From: an uncultured Prevotellaceae bacterium
Lineage (GTDB): Bacteria > Bacteroidota > Bacteroidia > Bacteroidales > Muribaculaceae
Direction: 5' to 3'
DNA length: 59,343 bases
Assembly (NCBI GenBank): GCA_900541935.1
Contig: UQLZ01000009.1
Span: 1-59,343 of the forward strand
The stretch's first letter is position 1. Every line of letters begins with the position of its first letter. The translations under genes were made by a program, and so were the position numbers. The notes beneath the pieces are model-generated. The model had not been told where the DNA came from. It saw nothing but the letters and a program-made list of their open reading frames with translations, and ran no database searches. This document shows positions 51,534 to 59,343 of this stretch, piece by piece.

Positions 51534-51921
51534 TCTCTTGCTTATCGGTTGCCGCACCGGCAAAACTGCTGTTGTTAGGAATACCGATTCCGTATCGGTG
51601 GCGAAAACCGAGCGCAGCGAAAGGGTTGCACTGTCGGCATTGGGCAACTTGGAGGCAGAAGTCAGGGAAGTGACATTCTATAAGCCAGACAGTTTGGGCG
51701 TTAGCCACGTCAAATCCGTCCGCAAATCGCGGATAAAGGGTACGCAAAAAGCAAAAAAAGAGATTGTAGCCGTGGCAGATACTCGTGATTCGGTATCCGT
51801 GAAAGCATCGCAGAAAGTTGAGAAAAAGGGTAGGTCGGTAAGGTCTTGGAAATGGCTCGTAGCCGCCATATCAATTTTGCTAATAGGTTTGTTTATCGGA
51901 ATAAAAAAATTTAAGAAATGA
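51502..51921 (+). CDS. u-spanin-like lipoprotein with C-terminal membrane anchor
   Basis: A 139-residue protein with a lipoprotein signal at the start (LLLIGC, Cys17), a charged Lys/Val/Ser-rich middle (about 20-115), and a C-terminal membrane segment (about 117-134) followed by KKFKK. One end anchored in the outer membrane by lipid and the other in the inner membrane by a helix is the architecture of unimolecular spanins, phage proteins that fuse the two membranes during lysis. This reading rests on topology alone; some other envelope-spanning tether is possible. It overlaps both neighbours (32 bases upstream, ATGA downstream). Confidence 0.65.
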   Translation: MRKSVAAVALSLLLIGCRTGKTAVVRNTDSVSVAKTERSERVALSALGNLEAEVREVTFYKPDSLGVSHVKSVRKSRIKGTQKAKKEIVAVADTRDSVSVKASQKVEKKGRSVRSWKWLVAAISILLIGLFIGIKKFKK

Positions 51922-52325
51922 AAAACATCACAATTGGAATAGACTATTCACAAATACGGAGGGAGGTATATGCAGAAAGTGCTTGTGTAGCATTAATGAC
52001 AGGCGGCAACCGCCCTCAAATAATAACTGAGGACAATGAAAATCTTGTTAACCTTTATATCGATACAGCGATAGTAGAAACTGTAACTTCACTTATGGGG
52101 TTTGTGGAAAAAGGAATTGATTTTGGAACCTTTCCCATAAAAGAAGTTCCATTTATTATCCCAGACGGGTTGCAATCTGTTGTGCTGAGAAAATTGTTTG
52201 AGCATGCAATTGTATCTAAGGTTTTGGAGATTATCTATGAAAAGGACAGTGTGTTGACTATGGTTTATAGTAAAAGGTTTAATTGTTTGATTAACAAAGC
52301 AAAACAACTGTTTGCTAAGCCTTAG
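51918..52325 (+). CDS. Hypothetical soluble protein, third gene of the spanin-like cassette
   Basis: A 135-residue protein without signal peptide or membrane segment. It starts MKNITIGIDYSQIRREVYAE and has a mixed helical body (SLMGFVEKGIDFGTFPIKEV, then LRKLFEHAIVSKVLEIIYEK). The ATG overlaps the stop of the spanin-like gene (ATGA), so it is probably translated with it. I do not recognise the family. Its constant coupling with two likely phage-derived genes suggests the same origin. Confidence 0.6.
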   Translation: MKNITIGIDYSQIRREVYAESACVALMTGGNRPQIITEDNENLVNLYIDTAIVETVTSLMGFVEKGIDFGTFPIKEVPFIIPDGLQSVVLRKLFEHAIVSKVLEIIYEKDSVLTMVYSKRFNCLINKAKQLFAKP

Positions 52326-52371
52326 AATAGATTAGAAAGATATGAGGTTGTTTACAAAAACCTGTTTTTGC

Positions 52372-52402
52372 TTTGATAAATCTGCCAAAGATATTAACTT
52401 TG
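52372..52402 (+). promoter_or_regulatory. Promoter of the DUF3467-cysS unit
   Basis: TTTG (52372-52375), 19 bases, TAACTTTG (52395-52402), 22 bases before the ATG at 52425. A full consensus pair. Confidence 0.65.
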
Positions 52403-52424
52403 TGTAATTAAAAACTTTAAAGAA

Positions 52425-52733
52425 ATGGACAAGAAAGAAATACAAATTGAATTGACACCGGAAATGGCGTCAGGAAAATATGCAAACCTTGCAATTATCT
52501 CTCACTCAGTAAACGAGTTCTTCATGGACTTTATCAGCGTTGTACCTAATGCGCCGCAAGCACGCGTACAAAGCCGTATCATCATGACTCCGGAGAACGC
52601 AAAGACTTTGTTGATGGCATTGCAAGAAAACGTTTACAAATACGAGCAGACATTCGGCGTTATCGTACCGAAGGGAAGCAAGGAAAACCAAGGCGGAGCA
52701 CCGTTTGCACCAATGGGTGGCGGTCAGGCATAA
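52425..52733 (+). CDS. DUF3467 family protein
   Basis: A 102-residue soluble protein. The core SGKYANLAIISHSVNEFFMD, then ARVQSRIIMTPENAKTLLMA and YEQTFGVI, identifies DUF3467, a small widespread family of unknown function. The tail is Gly/Pro-rich (APFAPMGGGQA). It shares a promoter with cysS, which begins ten bases after its stop. Confidence 0.9.
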   Translation: MDKKEIQIELTPEMASGKYANLAIISHSVNEFFMDFISVVPNAPQARVQSRIIMTPENAKTLLMALQENVYKYEQTFGVIVPKGSKENQGGAPFAPMGGGQA

Positions 52734-52743
52734 ACAATAAAAT

Positions 52744-54225
52744 ATGGACAACGCATTATTTATATATAACTCGTTAAGCCGTCAGAAAGAGTTGTTCAAA
52801 CCAATCCACCCGGACCGCGTCGGCATGTACGTATGCGGGCCAACGGTTTATGGCGACGGACACTTGGGACACGCAAGACCGGCGATTACGTTTGATATAC
52901 TTTACCGTTACCTTACCCATCTCGGTTTTAAGGTAAGATATGTAAGGAATATCACCGACGTAGGGCACCTCGAGCATGACGCTGATGACGGCGAAGACAA
53001 GATTGCTAAGAAAGCACGACTTGAGCAACTCGAGCCTATGGAAGTGGTGCAGTTCTATCTGAACAGATACCACAAATCAATGGAAGCGCTTAACGTTCTT
53101 CCTCCAAGCATCGAGCCGCACGCTTCTGGTCACATCATTGAGCAAATTGAGTACGTCAAGAAAATTCTTGATGCTGGCTACGCATATATCAGCGAGGGTT
53201 CTGTTTATTTCGACGTGTTGAAGTACAACAAAGACCACCGTTACGGCAAATTGTCGGGTAGAAACGTAGAAGAATTGCTCAGCACAACGCGCGAACTCGA
53301 CGGACAGCAAGAAAAGCATAACTCATGTGACTTTGCCTTGTGGAAAAAAGCGGCACCAGAGCATATCATGCACTGGCCGTCACCATGGAGCGAAGGTTTC
53401 CCGGGATGGCACTTGGAGTGTTCTACAATGGGAGAAAAATACCTTGGCGAGGAATTCGACATTCACGGAGGCGGTATGGACCTTATGTTCCCACACCACG
53501 AGTGCGAAATTGCCCAATCGGTTGCCCACAACGGACATGAGACAGTCCATTACTGGATGCATAACAATATGATTACCATCAACGGTCAGAAGATGGGCAA
53601 ATCATACGGAAACTTCATTACTCTTGACGAGTTCTTCACAGGTAGCCACCCGAAATTGGAGCAGGCATATTCACCAATGACTATCCGCTTTTTTATTTTG
53701 CAGGCTCATTACCGCGGTACTGTTGACTTCTCCAACGAGGCATTAAAGGCGGCAGAGAAGGCTCTCGACAGAATGCTGGAGGGATGGCGACGCTTGCAAG
53801 GATTGAAGGCTTCAGAAGAATCAACAGTATCCGTTGCAGATATCCGTCAGAAATGCTATGACGCACTGAACGATGATTTAAACACTCCAATAGTTATTGC
53901 GCGACTTTTCGACGCTTGCCGTATTATCAACTCAGTTAACGACGGCTTGGAGAAACTAAATCAAGCAGACATTGACGAACTGAAAAGCGTATTCTCAACT
54001 TTCCTTGTTGATATTCTTGGTATCAAGACTGATCTTTTGGAAGGAGAGTCAAGTTCTTCTCTTGAACCGTTTGAAAAAGCGGTTGACCTTTTGCTCGAAT
54101 TGAGAAAAGAGGCTAAGGCGAAAAAGGACTGGGCTACTTCTGACCTTATCCGCGACAAAATCCAGGAAATTGGTTTTGACGTTAAGGATACAAAGGATGG
54201 TTTTGAATGGTCATTAAGAAAATAA
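52744..54225 (+). CDS. cysS: Cysteinyl-tRNA synthetase
   Basis: A 493-residue class I synthetase. The N-terminal GMYVCGPTVYGDGHLGHARP carries the first zinc Cys and the HIGH-type motif (HLGH). Other zinc ligands are in WHLECSTM and the PHHECEIA segment. KMGKSYGNFITLDEFF is the KMSKS loop. It charges tRNA-Cys. The C-terminal helical part (DIRQKCYDALNDDLNTPIVI) is normal. Full family length. A hairpin follows. Confidence 0.97.
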   Translation: MDNALFIYNSLSRQKELFKPIHPDRVGMYVCGPTVYGDGHLGHARPAITFDILYRYLTHLGFKVRYVRNITDVGHLEHDADDGEDKIAKKARLEQLEPMEVVQFYLNRYHKSMEALNVLPPSIEPHASGHIIEQIEYVKKILDAGYAYISEGSVYFDVLKYNKDHRYGKLSGRNVEELLSTTRELDGQQEKHNSCDFALWKKAAPEHIMHWPSPWSEGFPGWHLECSTMGEKYLGEEFDIHGGGMDLMFPHHECEIAQSVAHNGHETVHYWMHNNMITINGQKMGKSYGNFITLDEFFTGSHPKLEQAYSPMTIRFFILQAHYRGTVDFSNEALKAAEKALDRMLEGWRRLQGLKASEESTVSVADIRQKCYDALNDDLNTPIVIARLFDACRIINSVNDGLEKLNQADIDELKSVFSTFLVDILGIKTDLLEGESSSSLEPFEKAVDLLLELRKEAKAKKDWATSDLIRDKIQEIGFDVKDTKDGFEWSLRK

Positions 54226-54249
54226 TTTTTCAGAAAATTTTTATAACAC

Positions 54250-54292
54250 ACAACTTCGGTACAGGCTCTAATACTTATACCGAAGTTGTTTT
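54250..54292 (+). terminator. Terminator of cysS
   Basis: ACAACTTCGGTA (54250-54261) pairs with TACCGAAGTTGT (54278-54289), followed by a short T run. Confidence 0.8.
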
Positions 54293-54321
54293 GGAATTAA
54301 ACAGATTGTATCGATGAAAAA

Positions 54322-56154
54322 ATGGACAAAAAGGTTTTATTAGTCTGTTCCCTCTTGTCTGCAGGGATAGCCAATGCGCAGGACGCTCCTGTAGCTATGT
54401 ATTATTCAGACTATACAGGTGATTCGTTTGTTGCAAATTGGGATTTGGTAGGAGAAGGTTCTAATACTCGTTTGAGTGTTTTTGAAACTGGAGAAAATGT
54501 GCTTGTCACAGAAAACTTCAGAGGAATCAATTCGACAGATGGAAAAATCGACCAAAGCAATCCTAACTATCCGGCAGGATGGGTCGTTTCAGTGAGTGAT
54601 TTTGGCAAGGCTGACATTGCCTATGACGGGAAAAGCAACCGTCTAATGCTTGATGCCGACGGCGATTATGTCAGCACAACTCTGATTGTTGGAAGTAATC
54701 TGAAAGATTTTACTATCAACGCTAACCTCGTTAATGCAGACGGAATCACAAAAGAAAATTCTTCAATCTTTAAGATTGACTATTATGACTGTGACGGTTT
54801 GCGTATTGCCGGCGGTCAAATAGAGGCGTTGTACTTTGCTTCTCAGCAGTCGTTGAATATGAAGGACGCATTGAGCAGTCAACCTGTTGACGTGGGCACT
54901 GTCAAGATAAGTCTTGTTACAGAAGGTGACAGAAAGGTTGGCGCACTTCTTTTGGAATCATTGTCATATACTTATGACAAGCCATTATACGTTATGGAGC
55001 AACACGCCGTTGAAGGTTTGAGCCATAAGGTGGATAATCTTGATGCGGAAAAGAAATATTGGTATTATGTACAAGGAGAGAAAGACGGAAAACTGTCTGC
55101 AGTGTCAAATATAATCAAAGTTGACGGATTCCTTACACCTACTGCAACAAAGGCTACAAGCGTTAGTAAAACCGCTTATACAGCAAACTGGGAGCGTCTT
55201 CCAAAGGCTACTGGTTACCTCGTGCAGAATTATCAGTTTGTAAGAGTTCAGGAGGACGGTGATATGCCTGTTGTTTCTGAAAGTTTCAGCAAGGCAACTG
55301 AAGGTTCTGTTGAAAGTCCTGTAAGGGTGACAAATCCAGATGATATTACTGACAATCCAGGATGGACAGGAAATAATATCATTATGGCTCCAGGTATGAT
55401 GGGCGCTTCTGCTGGCAGGTTCCCAATGAATTTGTCTTATGTGTACTCTCCAAAGATGAATCTTGCAGGTCAAGGCGGTAAGTACAAAATTTCTATCAAG
55501 GCGCGCGGAAAGGCTGGCAATTATCTGTCTGTTTATCGTGTCGGTTATTTGATTGATACGGATGGTGACGGCAATCCTGATAACTTAAATATACATAAGA
55601 CGTTGCCTTTTAATGAAAATGGCATCCTTGAAGACACTTGGGAAATGACTGACGGTGCTGATGGAATGACTTTAAGTTTTGAGGAAAACAAAATGCAGCA
55701 ATTCTTGATTGAAGAAGTTACAATATCACAAGAAGTTAAGGCTGGTACTGTAATGACTTTCTTGGGTAAATTGGCTGAAATTAATGACGGAAACGTTACT
55801 TCATACGTATTTAAAGACCTAAAGGAAGGTTATGAATATGGTTATGATGTGGTTGGTGTTCGCACTAACGACTATGAACAGAAGGAACAATCAAATCCGT
55901 CTGAAATTGTACGCGTTCAGAATGCTGGTAGTGTAGAAGAACTTCCAATTGCTGATGATGTGCAAGTTTTAGTGAGCGGAAAAACAGTTACTGTAACACT
56001 AAAAGATTATTCATTAATTGAACTTTATAATATTGAAGGTAGATTGGTTGAAAGTGTTTCTGGAGTTGCAGGTCAAAGTAGCTTGTCAGTGCCTTATGCT
56101 GGCGTTTATTTGCTTAAGGTTGGAAACTCTGTCTTTAAGTTGATAGTTAGATAA
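54322..56154 (+). CDS. Secreted beta-rich protein with T9SS sorting domain
   Basis: A 610-residue exported protein with a short signal peptide (about 1-19, MDKKVLLVCSLLSAGIANAQ). The body looks like two jelly-roll/FN3 pairs. Each opens with a strand ending in FVANWD or YTANWE, an FN3-like start, and continues with VLVTENFRGIN or VVSESFSKATE. Linkers such as VEGLSHKVDNLDAEKKYWYY are typical of Bacteroidetes FN3 units. The last 65 residues form a T9SS sorting domain (LIELYNIEGRLVESVSGV, PYAGVYLLKVG). No catalytic motif was seen. It starts after the cysS terminator, and no clear promoter box is seen. Confidence 0.82.
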   Translation: MDKKVLLVCSLLSAGIANAQDAPVAMYYSDYTGDSFVANWDLVGEGSNTRLSVFETGENVLVTENFRGINSTDGKIDQSNPNYPAGWVVSVSDFGKADIAYDGKSNRLMLDADGDYVSTTLIVGSNLKDFTINANLVNADGITKENSSIFKIDYYDCDGLRIAGGQIEALYFASQQSLNMKDALSSQPVDVGTVKISLVTEGDRKVGALLLESLSYTYDKPLYVMEQHAVEGLSHKVDNLDAEKKYWYYVQGEKDGKLSAVSNIIKVDGFLTPTATKATSVSKTAYTANWERLPKATGYLVQNYQFVRVQEDGDMPVVSESFSKATEGSVESPVRVTNPDDITDNPGWTGNNIIMAPGMMGASAGRFPMNLSYVYSPKMNLAGQGGKYKISIKARGKAGNYLSVYRVGYLIDTDGDGNPDNLNIHKTLPFNENGILEDTWEMTDGADGMTLSFEENKMQQFLIEEVTISQEVKAGTVMTFLGKLAEINDGNVTSYVFKDLKEGYEYGYDVVGVRTNDYEQKEQSNPSEIVRVQNAGSVEELPIADDVQVLVSGKTVTVTLKDYSLIELYNIEGRLVESVSGVAGQSSLSVPYAGVYLLKVGNSVFKLIVR

Positions 56155-56196
56155 AGGCAAGGCTAAAATATAGCATATTTTAAATGCTGAGTTCTT

Positions 56197-56236
56197 AACG
56201 GGTTGTTCGGCTTTTGGTCGGCAGCCTGTTTTTTTT
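56197..56236 (+). terminator. Terminator of the 610-residue cargo gene
   Basis: AACGGGTTG (56197-56205) pairs with CAGCCTGTT (56222-56230) using two G-T wobbles, then a run of T to 56236. It opens the 637-base gap to the next gene, which holds the small-RNA candidate below. Confidence 0.65.
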
Positions 56237-56348
56237 GATAAGGTCAGTGCTGGCAGGTTCGGAAAGCCCGAAAATGCGTGTATTGTGTCTTTTTTAGAGT
56301 TAATTCAGTTAAAATTTTGTGAAATTCGAATATTTTATGTCTAAAACT

Positions 56349-56379
56349 TTTGGTATTAAATTTTTTTGATATAACTTTG
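56349..56379 (+). promoter_or_regulatory. Promoter of the candidate small RNA
   Basis: TTTG (56349-56352), 19 bases, TAACTTTG (56372-56379). A full consensus pair that does not serve the next gene, because a terminator and a second promoter intervene. Confidence 0.6.
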
Positions 56380-56385
56380 GCCTTT

Positions 56386-56554
56386 GAAGAAAGATAAGAA
56401 CAAAAATTTACACTTCAACCTTAATCATTTAGTCTAAATTTCCCTACGTCGTTGACAGAAAAGAAGTATGTGAATATCGAATGGATGGATGACGACACAA
56501 CGGCAATCAGCAATGATTGCTGTAGATAGAGAGGCGCAAGTCTCTCTATTTTTT
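56386..56554 (+). ncRNA. Candidate small RNA or leader-type transcript
   Basis: About 165 bases between the promoter at 56349-56379 and a terminator: ATAGAGAG (56526-56533) with CTCTCTAT (56542-56549) and six T (56549-56554). No gene of normal length fits. The only short frame reads MDDDTTAISNDCCR and ends at TAG just before the terminator. The RNA may be regulatory, or the 14-residue frame may be translated. No known family is recognised. Confidence 0.5.
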
Positions 56555-56710
56555 ATTCTACGGGTACTTATGGATGAAAAGGGTTAAATAGAGGGTTCTT
56601 ACTGTGAGGTTTTTCTAATTCGCTGATAATCAGCAAATAAGCGTTTAGTGGTGGGTTGATTTGCTCCTTGCGTGTTAATCTTGGTTAAGAATGAAATTTT
56701 ATTGTTTGGT

Positions 56711-56745
56711 TTTGAATAATTGTTTGATTATTGTTGTACATTTGC
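56711..56745 (+). promoter_or_regulatory. Promoter of the 344-residue cargo gene
   Basis: TTTG (56711-56714), 22 bases, TACATTTGC (56737-56745), 46 bases before the ATG. Confidence 0.55.
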
Positions 56746-56791
56746 AGTGCTTTAAAATACTTAGAATCTGATAAATTAATTACAATAACCT

Positions 56792-57826
56792 ATGAAAAAA
56801 ATTTTATTGAGTTCAGTTGCCCTCTTTGTGGCAATGATTTTCACTTCGGCTAATGCAGAAATTTTCCAATTTCGTGGTTCTGTTAACAATTGGTTAAATC
56901 AAGTAGATGAAGTGACTGTCAACAAGTACACTTTCAAACCAGGAGACGCTCCTGATACTTGGGTTTTAACTGATTTGGGCGTTTTCTATTGGGTCAGTGA
57001 TGACAACAATAATAATCGCTTTAAGATTGTTGAGTGTGAAAATGGTGACCGCTGGTTTTCTCCAAACACTACAACAATGGATGCCGGCCATGATTATCCG
57101 TTGGTGAATGGTGATGATTCGGGTTTCAATTTGCCGGAATCAAGATATATTAATAAGATTACCATTGTAAAAAAAGATGGCAATTATTTGATGTCTTATG
57201 AATATTCTCGTGCAAAATATATTTATGGGGACAAAATAGCGGGTAAAACAAATTGGGATTTTGCCAAACCAACTGGTTCTGTTCTTGTAGAGCGTTTTGA
57301 TGAAGAATTTAACGCAAACGTTTTTTATGGTCATATAGTTATGGGGGCATCGGCAGATGGCAAATGCTATTGGAGAATCTATGATAAGCCGGTTGATGAC
57401 TCTAATGACTATCAATACTGCTGGGGCTTTAATGGTAATGATAATGCTCCGCAGGAACAGGCTGTTTTTGAGGCGGTTAAGGGTACTGGTTTTTGCTTTG
57501 TTACAGAGCCAGAGCAAGGCGTGAACCATACTATTTACCAAATCAAATTTTTTGAAAATGAGGGTAAAGATGGTTATGGTACAGTTTGTATAAGAAAGCT
57601 TGATTCATTTGACGATATTCCAGCAGGCGTTGAAGGCGTTGAGAAGAGTGCTGCTAAGGTTATTGGCGGTCAAGGTGAAATCCGCGTAGAGGGCGTTGCT
57701 GGTCAGTTTGCCGTATATTCATATAGCGGAGTATTGCTTGCAACAGGCAGCGAGGTTGTGAGTGTTCCGGCAGGAATGTATATCGTACTTGTTGATGGCG
57801 TGGCTACAAAGGTAGTTGTTAGATAA
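56792..57826 (+). CDS. Secreted protein of unknown function with T9SS sorting domain
   Basis: A 344-residue exported protein with a clear signal peptide (1-22, cut after SANA). The mature part is one beta-rich domain (about 23-270) with many Trp, Tyr and Asn-Asp pairs (YWVSDDNNNNRFKIVE, YCWGFNGNDNAPQEQ). Such a composition resembles carbohydrate-binding or starch-binding-like folds but proves nothing. The end (about 275-344) is a T9SS sorting domain (GQFAVYSYSGVLLATGSE, VPAGMYIVLVDG). It has its own promoter (56711-56745) and a family-1 hairpin as terminator. Confidence 0.85.
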   Translation: MKKILLSSVALFVAMIFTSANAEIFQFRGSVNNWLNQVDEVTVNKYTFKPGDAPDTWVLTDLGVFYWVSDDNNNNRFKIVECENGDRWFSPNTTTMDAGHDYPLVNGDDSGFNLPESRYINKITIVKKDGNYLMSYEYSRAKYIYGDKIAGKTNWDFAKPTGSVLVERFDEEFNANVFYGHIVMGASADGKCYWRIYDKPVDDSNDYQYCWGFNGNDNAPQEQAVFEAVKGTGFCFVTEPEQGVNHTIYQIKFFENEGKDGYGTVCIRKLDSFDDIPAGVEGVEKSAAKVIGGQGEIRVEGVAGQFAVYSYSGVLLATGSEVVSVPAGMYIVLVDGVATKVVVR

Positions 57827-57849
57827 TTTACGAGTGATAATGATAAAAA

Positions 57850-57888
57850 AAGGTGACCTTAAGGCTTTTGTGTCTTTTAGGTCACCTT
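57850..57888 (+). terminator. Hairpin family 1, copy 5
   Basis: AAGGTGACCT (57850-57859) pairs with AGGTCACCTT (57879-57888). The loop keeps a degenerate AAGGCTTTT/GTCTTTT core. It lies 23 bases after the cargo gene stop. Confidence 0.75.
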
Positions 57889-58323
57889 CTATTTTGTATG
57901 TGCCCATTGGGTAGGCGAGTTGATTGCAGGTTTATTAAATGTTACGGAGTGAAGGTCAAGGTAAAAAATAATCCGACTAATCTCTCGATCCGTCGGATTC
58001 CTTAACCTATGATTCACTTATTTGTTGTTGTTGCTTTATAATCGTTTCAAATTCCAACTATATAACAAATTAGTACGGAGATTGTTCGCCATACTGTTTA
58101 TTTGTATATTTTTATTGATTGAAATACATAACTTTGTCTTCTATAATTGGTATTGCAAAGATATATTTAAATTTTTAACTCAAAAATACTAATTAACATT
58201 ATTTTTGAATTAATATTATTTTTTATTTTAAGTATTGAGTATTTACTTCACAAAGGTAAAGTTTAATTCTGAAAATACAAAATTAATTGGTAAATTTGCA
58301 AAAGAATTCTAATACATAATATT
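57889..58323. other. AT-rich gap before nagB
   Basis: No gene is seen. A hairpin with stem AATCCGAC (57970-57977) and GTCGGATT (57992-57999) has no T run, so its role is open. A TTAGTACGGA decamer lies at 58070-58079. The last part holds a TAAATTTGC -7 box at 58291-58299, 24 bases before the nagB ATG, without a clear -33 box. Confidence 0.5.
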
Positions 58324-59136
58324 ATGCGTTTAATTATAGAACCGGATTATGACAGAGTATCGCAATGGGCTGCGAACTATGTCGCTTCAAGAATTAACGA
58401 AGCAAACCCAACAGCAGAAAAACCTTTCGTTTTGGGATGCCCTACTGGTAGTTCTCCTCTTGGCATGTACAAGAAACTAATTGAGTTGAATAGGGCTGGA
58501 AAAGTAAGTTTTGAAAATGTTGTAACATTCAACATGGACGAATATTGCAACTTGCCACAAGACCACACAGAAAGTTATCATACATTCATGTGGACAAATT
58601 TCTTCAGCCACATCAACATCAAAAAGGAAAACGTTAACATCTTGAACGGCAATGCAGAAGACCCAATTGCTGAATGTGCAAGATATGAGGCTAAAATTGC
58701 TTCTTACGGCGGTATTGACTTGTTCCTTGGCGGTGTTGGTCCTGACGGACACATTGCTTTCAACGAGCCGGGTTCATCTTTGACATCTAGAACAAGAATG
58801 AAAACCCTTACTCTTGACACAAAGATTGCTAACTCTCGTTTCTTCGGCGGTGATATCAGCCAAGTTCCGGAAACTGCTTTGACAGTAGGCGTTGGCACTA
58901 TCATGTCGGCTAAGAGCGTGCTAATCATCGTTAACGGTTACAACAAGGCTCGCGCTTTGCAGCAAGGTGTTGAAGGTGCTGTTTCTCAAATGTGGACTAT
59001 TACAGCATTGCAACTTCACGAAAAGGCTATCATTGTTGCAGATGAGGCTGCTACTATGGAGTTGAAGGTTGGCACTTACAAATACTTCAAGGATATTGAA
59101 GGTAAGAACCTTGACCCGGATACATTGCTTAAGTAA
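58324..59136 (+). CDS. nagB: Glucosamine-6-phosphate deaminase
   Basis: A 270-residue enzyme converting glucosamine 6-phosphate to fructose 6-phosphate and ammonia. Motifs: LGCPTGSSPLGMYKKLIEL (phosphate-binding), FNMDEYCNLP with the catalytic Asp, and GVGPDGHIAFNEPGSSLTSR with the catalytic Asp/His pair. Normal length and start. It links breakdown of amino sugars, including those released from peptidoglycan or host glycans, to glycolysis, which suits an organism that exports glucosaminidases. It is a single gene with its own terminator. Confidence 0.97.
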   Translation: MRLIIEPDYDRVSQWAANYVASRINEANPTAEKPFVLGCPTGSSPLGMYKKLIELNRAGKVSFENVVTFNMDEYCNLPQDHTESYHTFMWTNFFSHINIKKENVNILNGNAEDPIAECARYEAKIASYGGIDLFLGGVGPDGHIAFNEPGSSLTSRTRMKTLTLDTKIANSRFFGGDISQVPETALTVGVGTIMSAKSVLIIVNGYNKARALQQGVEGAVSQMWTITALQLHEKAIIVADEAATMELKVGTYKYFKDIEGKNLDPDTLLK

Positions 59137-59185
59137 TCTTAAGTAATGAAGTCTTGCGGGTTTAAATAGCCTGAGCACAGAATTT

Positions 59186-59221
59186 AATCAGAGGTATCAT
59201 GTTGGTATCTCTGATTTTTTT
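59186..59221 (+). terminator. Terminator of nagB
   Basis: AATCAGAG (59186-59193) pairs with CTCTGATT (59209-59216), followed by a run of T to 59221. Confidence 0.8.
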
Positions 59222-59314
59222 GTATCATTTTAAGATATTGTTTGTGTTAGCACATCTGAGTATATGCATTTCGGATCAATGTTTCCTTGGCTCAGTAGCA
59301 AAAAGGTGTGGGAT

Positions 59315-59343
59315 TGACCTAAAAGCCATAAGTCTTTGAGGTA
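59315..59343. repeat. Hairpin family 1, copy 6, cut by the window edge
   Basis: TGACCTAAAAGCCATAAGTC then TTTGAGGTA. The core AAAAGCCATAAG and the closing AGGT match the family, but the right arm is incomplete. Confidence 0.6.

Noticed and set aside
57970..57999. Hairpin AATCCGAC/GTCGGATT as a terminator
   Set aside because: There is no T run on either side and a family-1 hairpin already ends the upstream gene.

Overview
The window looks like chromosome of an uncultured gut- or rumen-type member of the Bacteroidales. The evidence is promoter boxes of the Bacteroidetes type (TTTG about 20 bases before TAnnTTTG) ahead of many genes, almost no Shine-Dalgarno sequences, and a PorW/SprE-like lipoprotein together with six exported proteins ending in type IX secretion (T9SS) sorting domains. 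The arginine operon (argR, GNAT, argG, argC, argD) and the pdxJ-exbB-exbD-tonB / nadK divergence also follow Bacteroides-like gene order. No rRNA, complete tRNA or CRISPR array was seen.

Layout. 1-3090: right end of an integrated phage-like element (replication genes, small DNA-binding protein, divergent XRE repressor) ending in the 3' part of a tRNA-Ser(GGA), which is the probable attachment site. 3237-3465: first of three islands of modular palindromes. 3493-7888: GYF/CD225 membrane protein, PorW-like T9SS lipoprotein and a metal ABC permease. 8118-19525: three large T9SS cargo proteins (a GHL10 glycosidase, a glucosaminidase, a PKD/chitobiase-type protein). 20009-23243: yebC and pheT. 23329-24151: a small cassette with an EVE-like gene between 16-bp direct repeats. 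24331-28113: ftsX, a DUF3098 gene, uppP, truB, queA. 28160-33015: small membrane protein, barrel-like protein, phosphoesterase, miaB, CoA-transferase. 33207-36692: GLUG-type T9SS cargo. 36811-41187: arginine biosynthesis operon read from argR. 41412-44094: pdxJ, exbB, exbD, tonB. 44295-48161: lipoprotein, nadK, second large repeat island, phage-like orphan, recF. 48304-50773: sufE, membrane protein, POT transporter. 51129-52325: overlapping three-gene cassette that includes a u-spanin-like lipoprotein. 52425-54225: DUF3467 and cysS. 54322-57826: two more T9SS cargoes with a candidate small RNA between them. 58324-59136: nagB.

How it fits together. The PorW-like lipoprotein belongs to the machine that would export the six cargo proteins, several of which look built to act on glycans or peptidoglycan outside the cell. 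The remaining genes are housekeeping: tRNA modification and charging (queA, truB, miaB, pheT, cysS), envelope (uppP, ftsX, tonB system), cofactors (pdxJ, nadK, sufE), arginine synthesis, short-chain acid metabolism and amino-sugar use.

The most unusual content is non-coding. There are three mosaic palindrome islands whose modules recur in different order and orientation, and a six-copy family of two-level hairpins with compensatory changes at gene ends. There are also an 83-bp tandem repeat at the sufE promoter, a promoter-terminator pair without a clear ORF, and the direct-repeat-bounded EVE-like cassette. All functional calls come from reading the sequence and remembered family features; no database search was possible.
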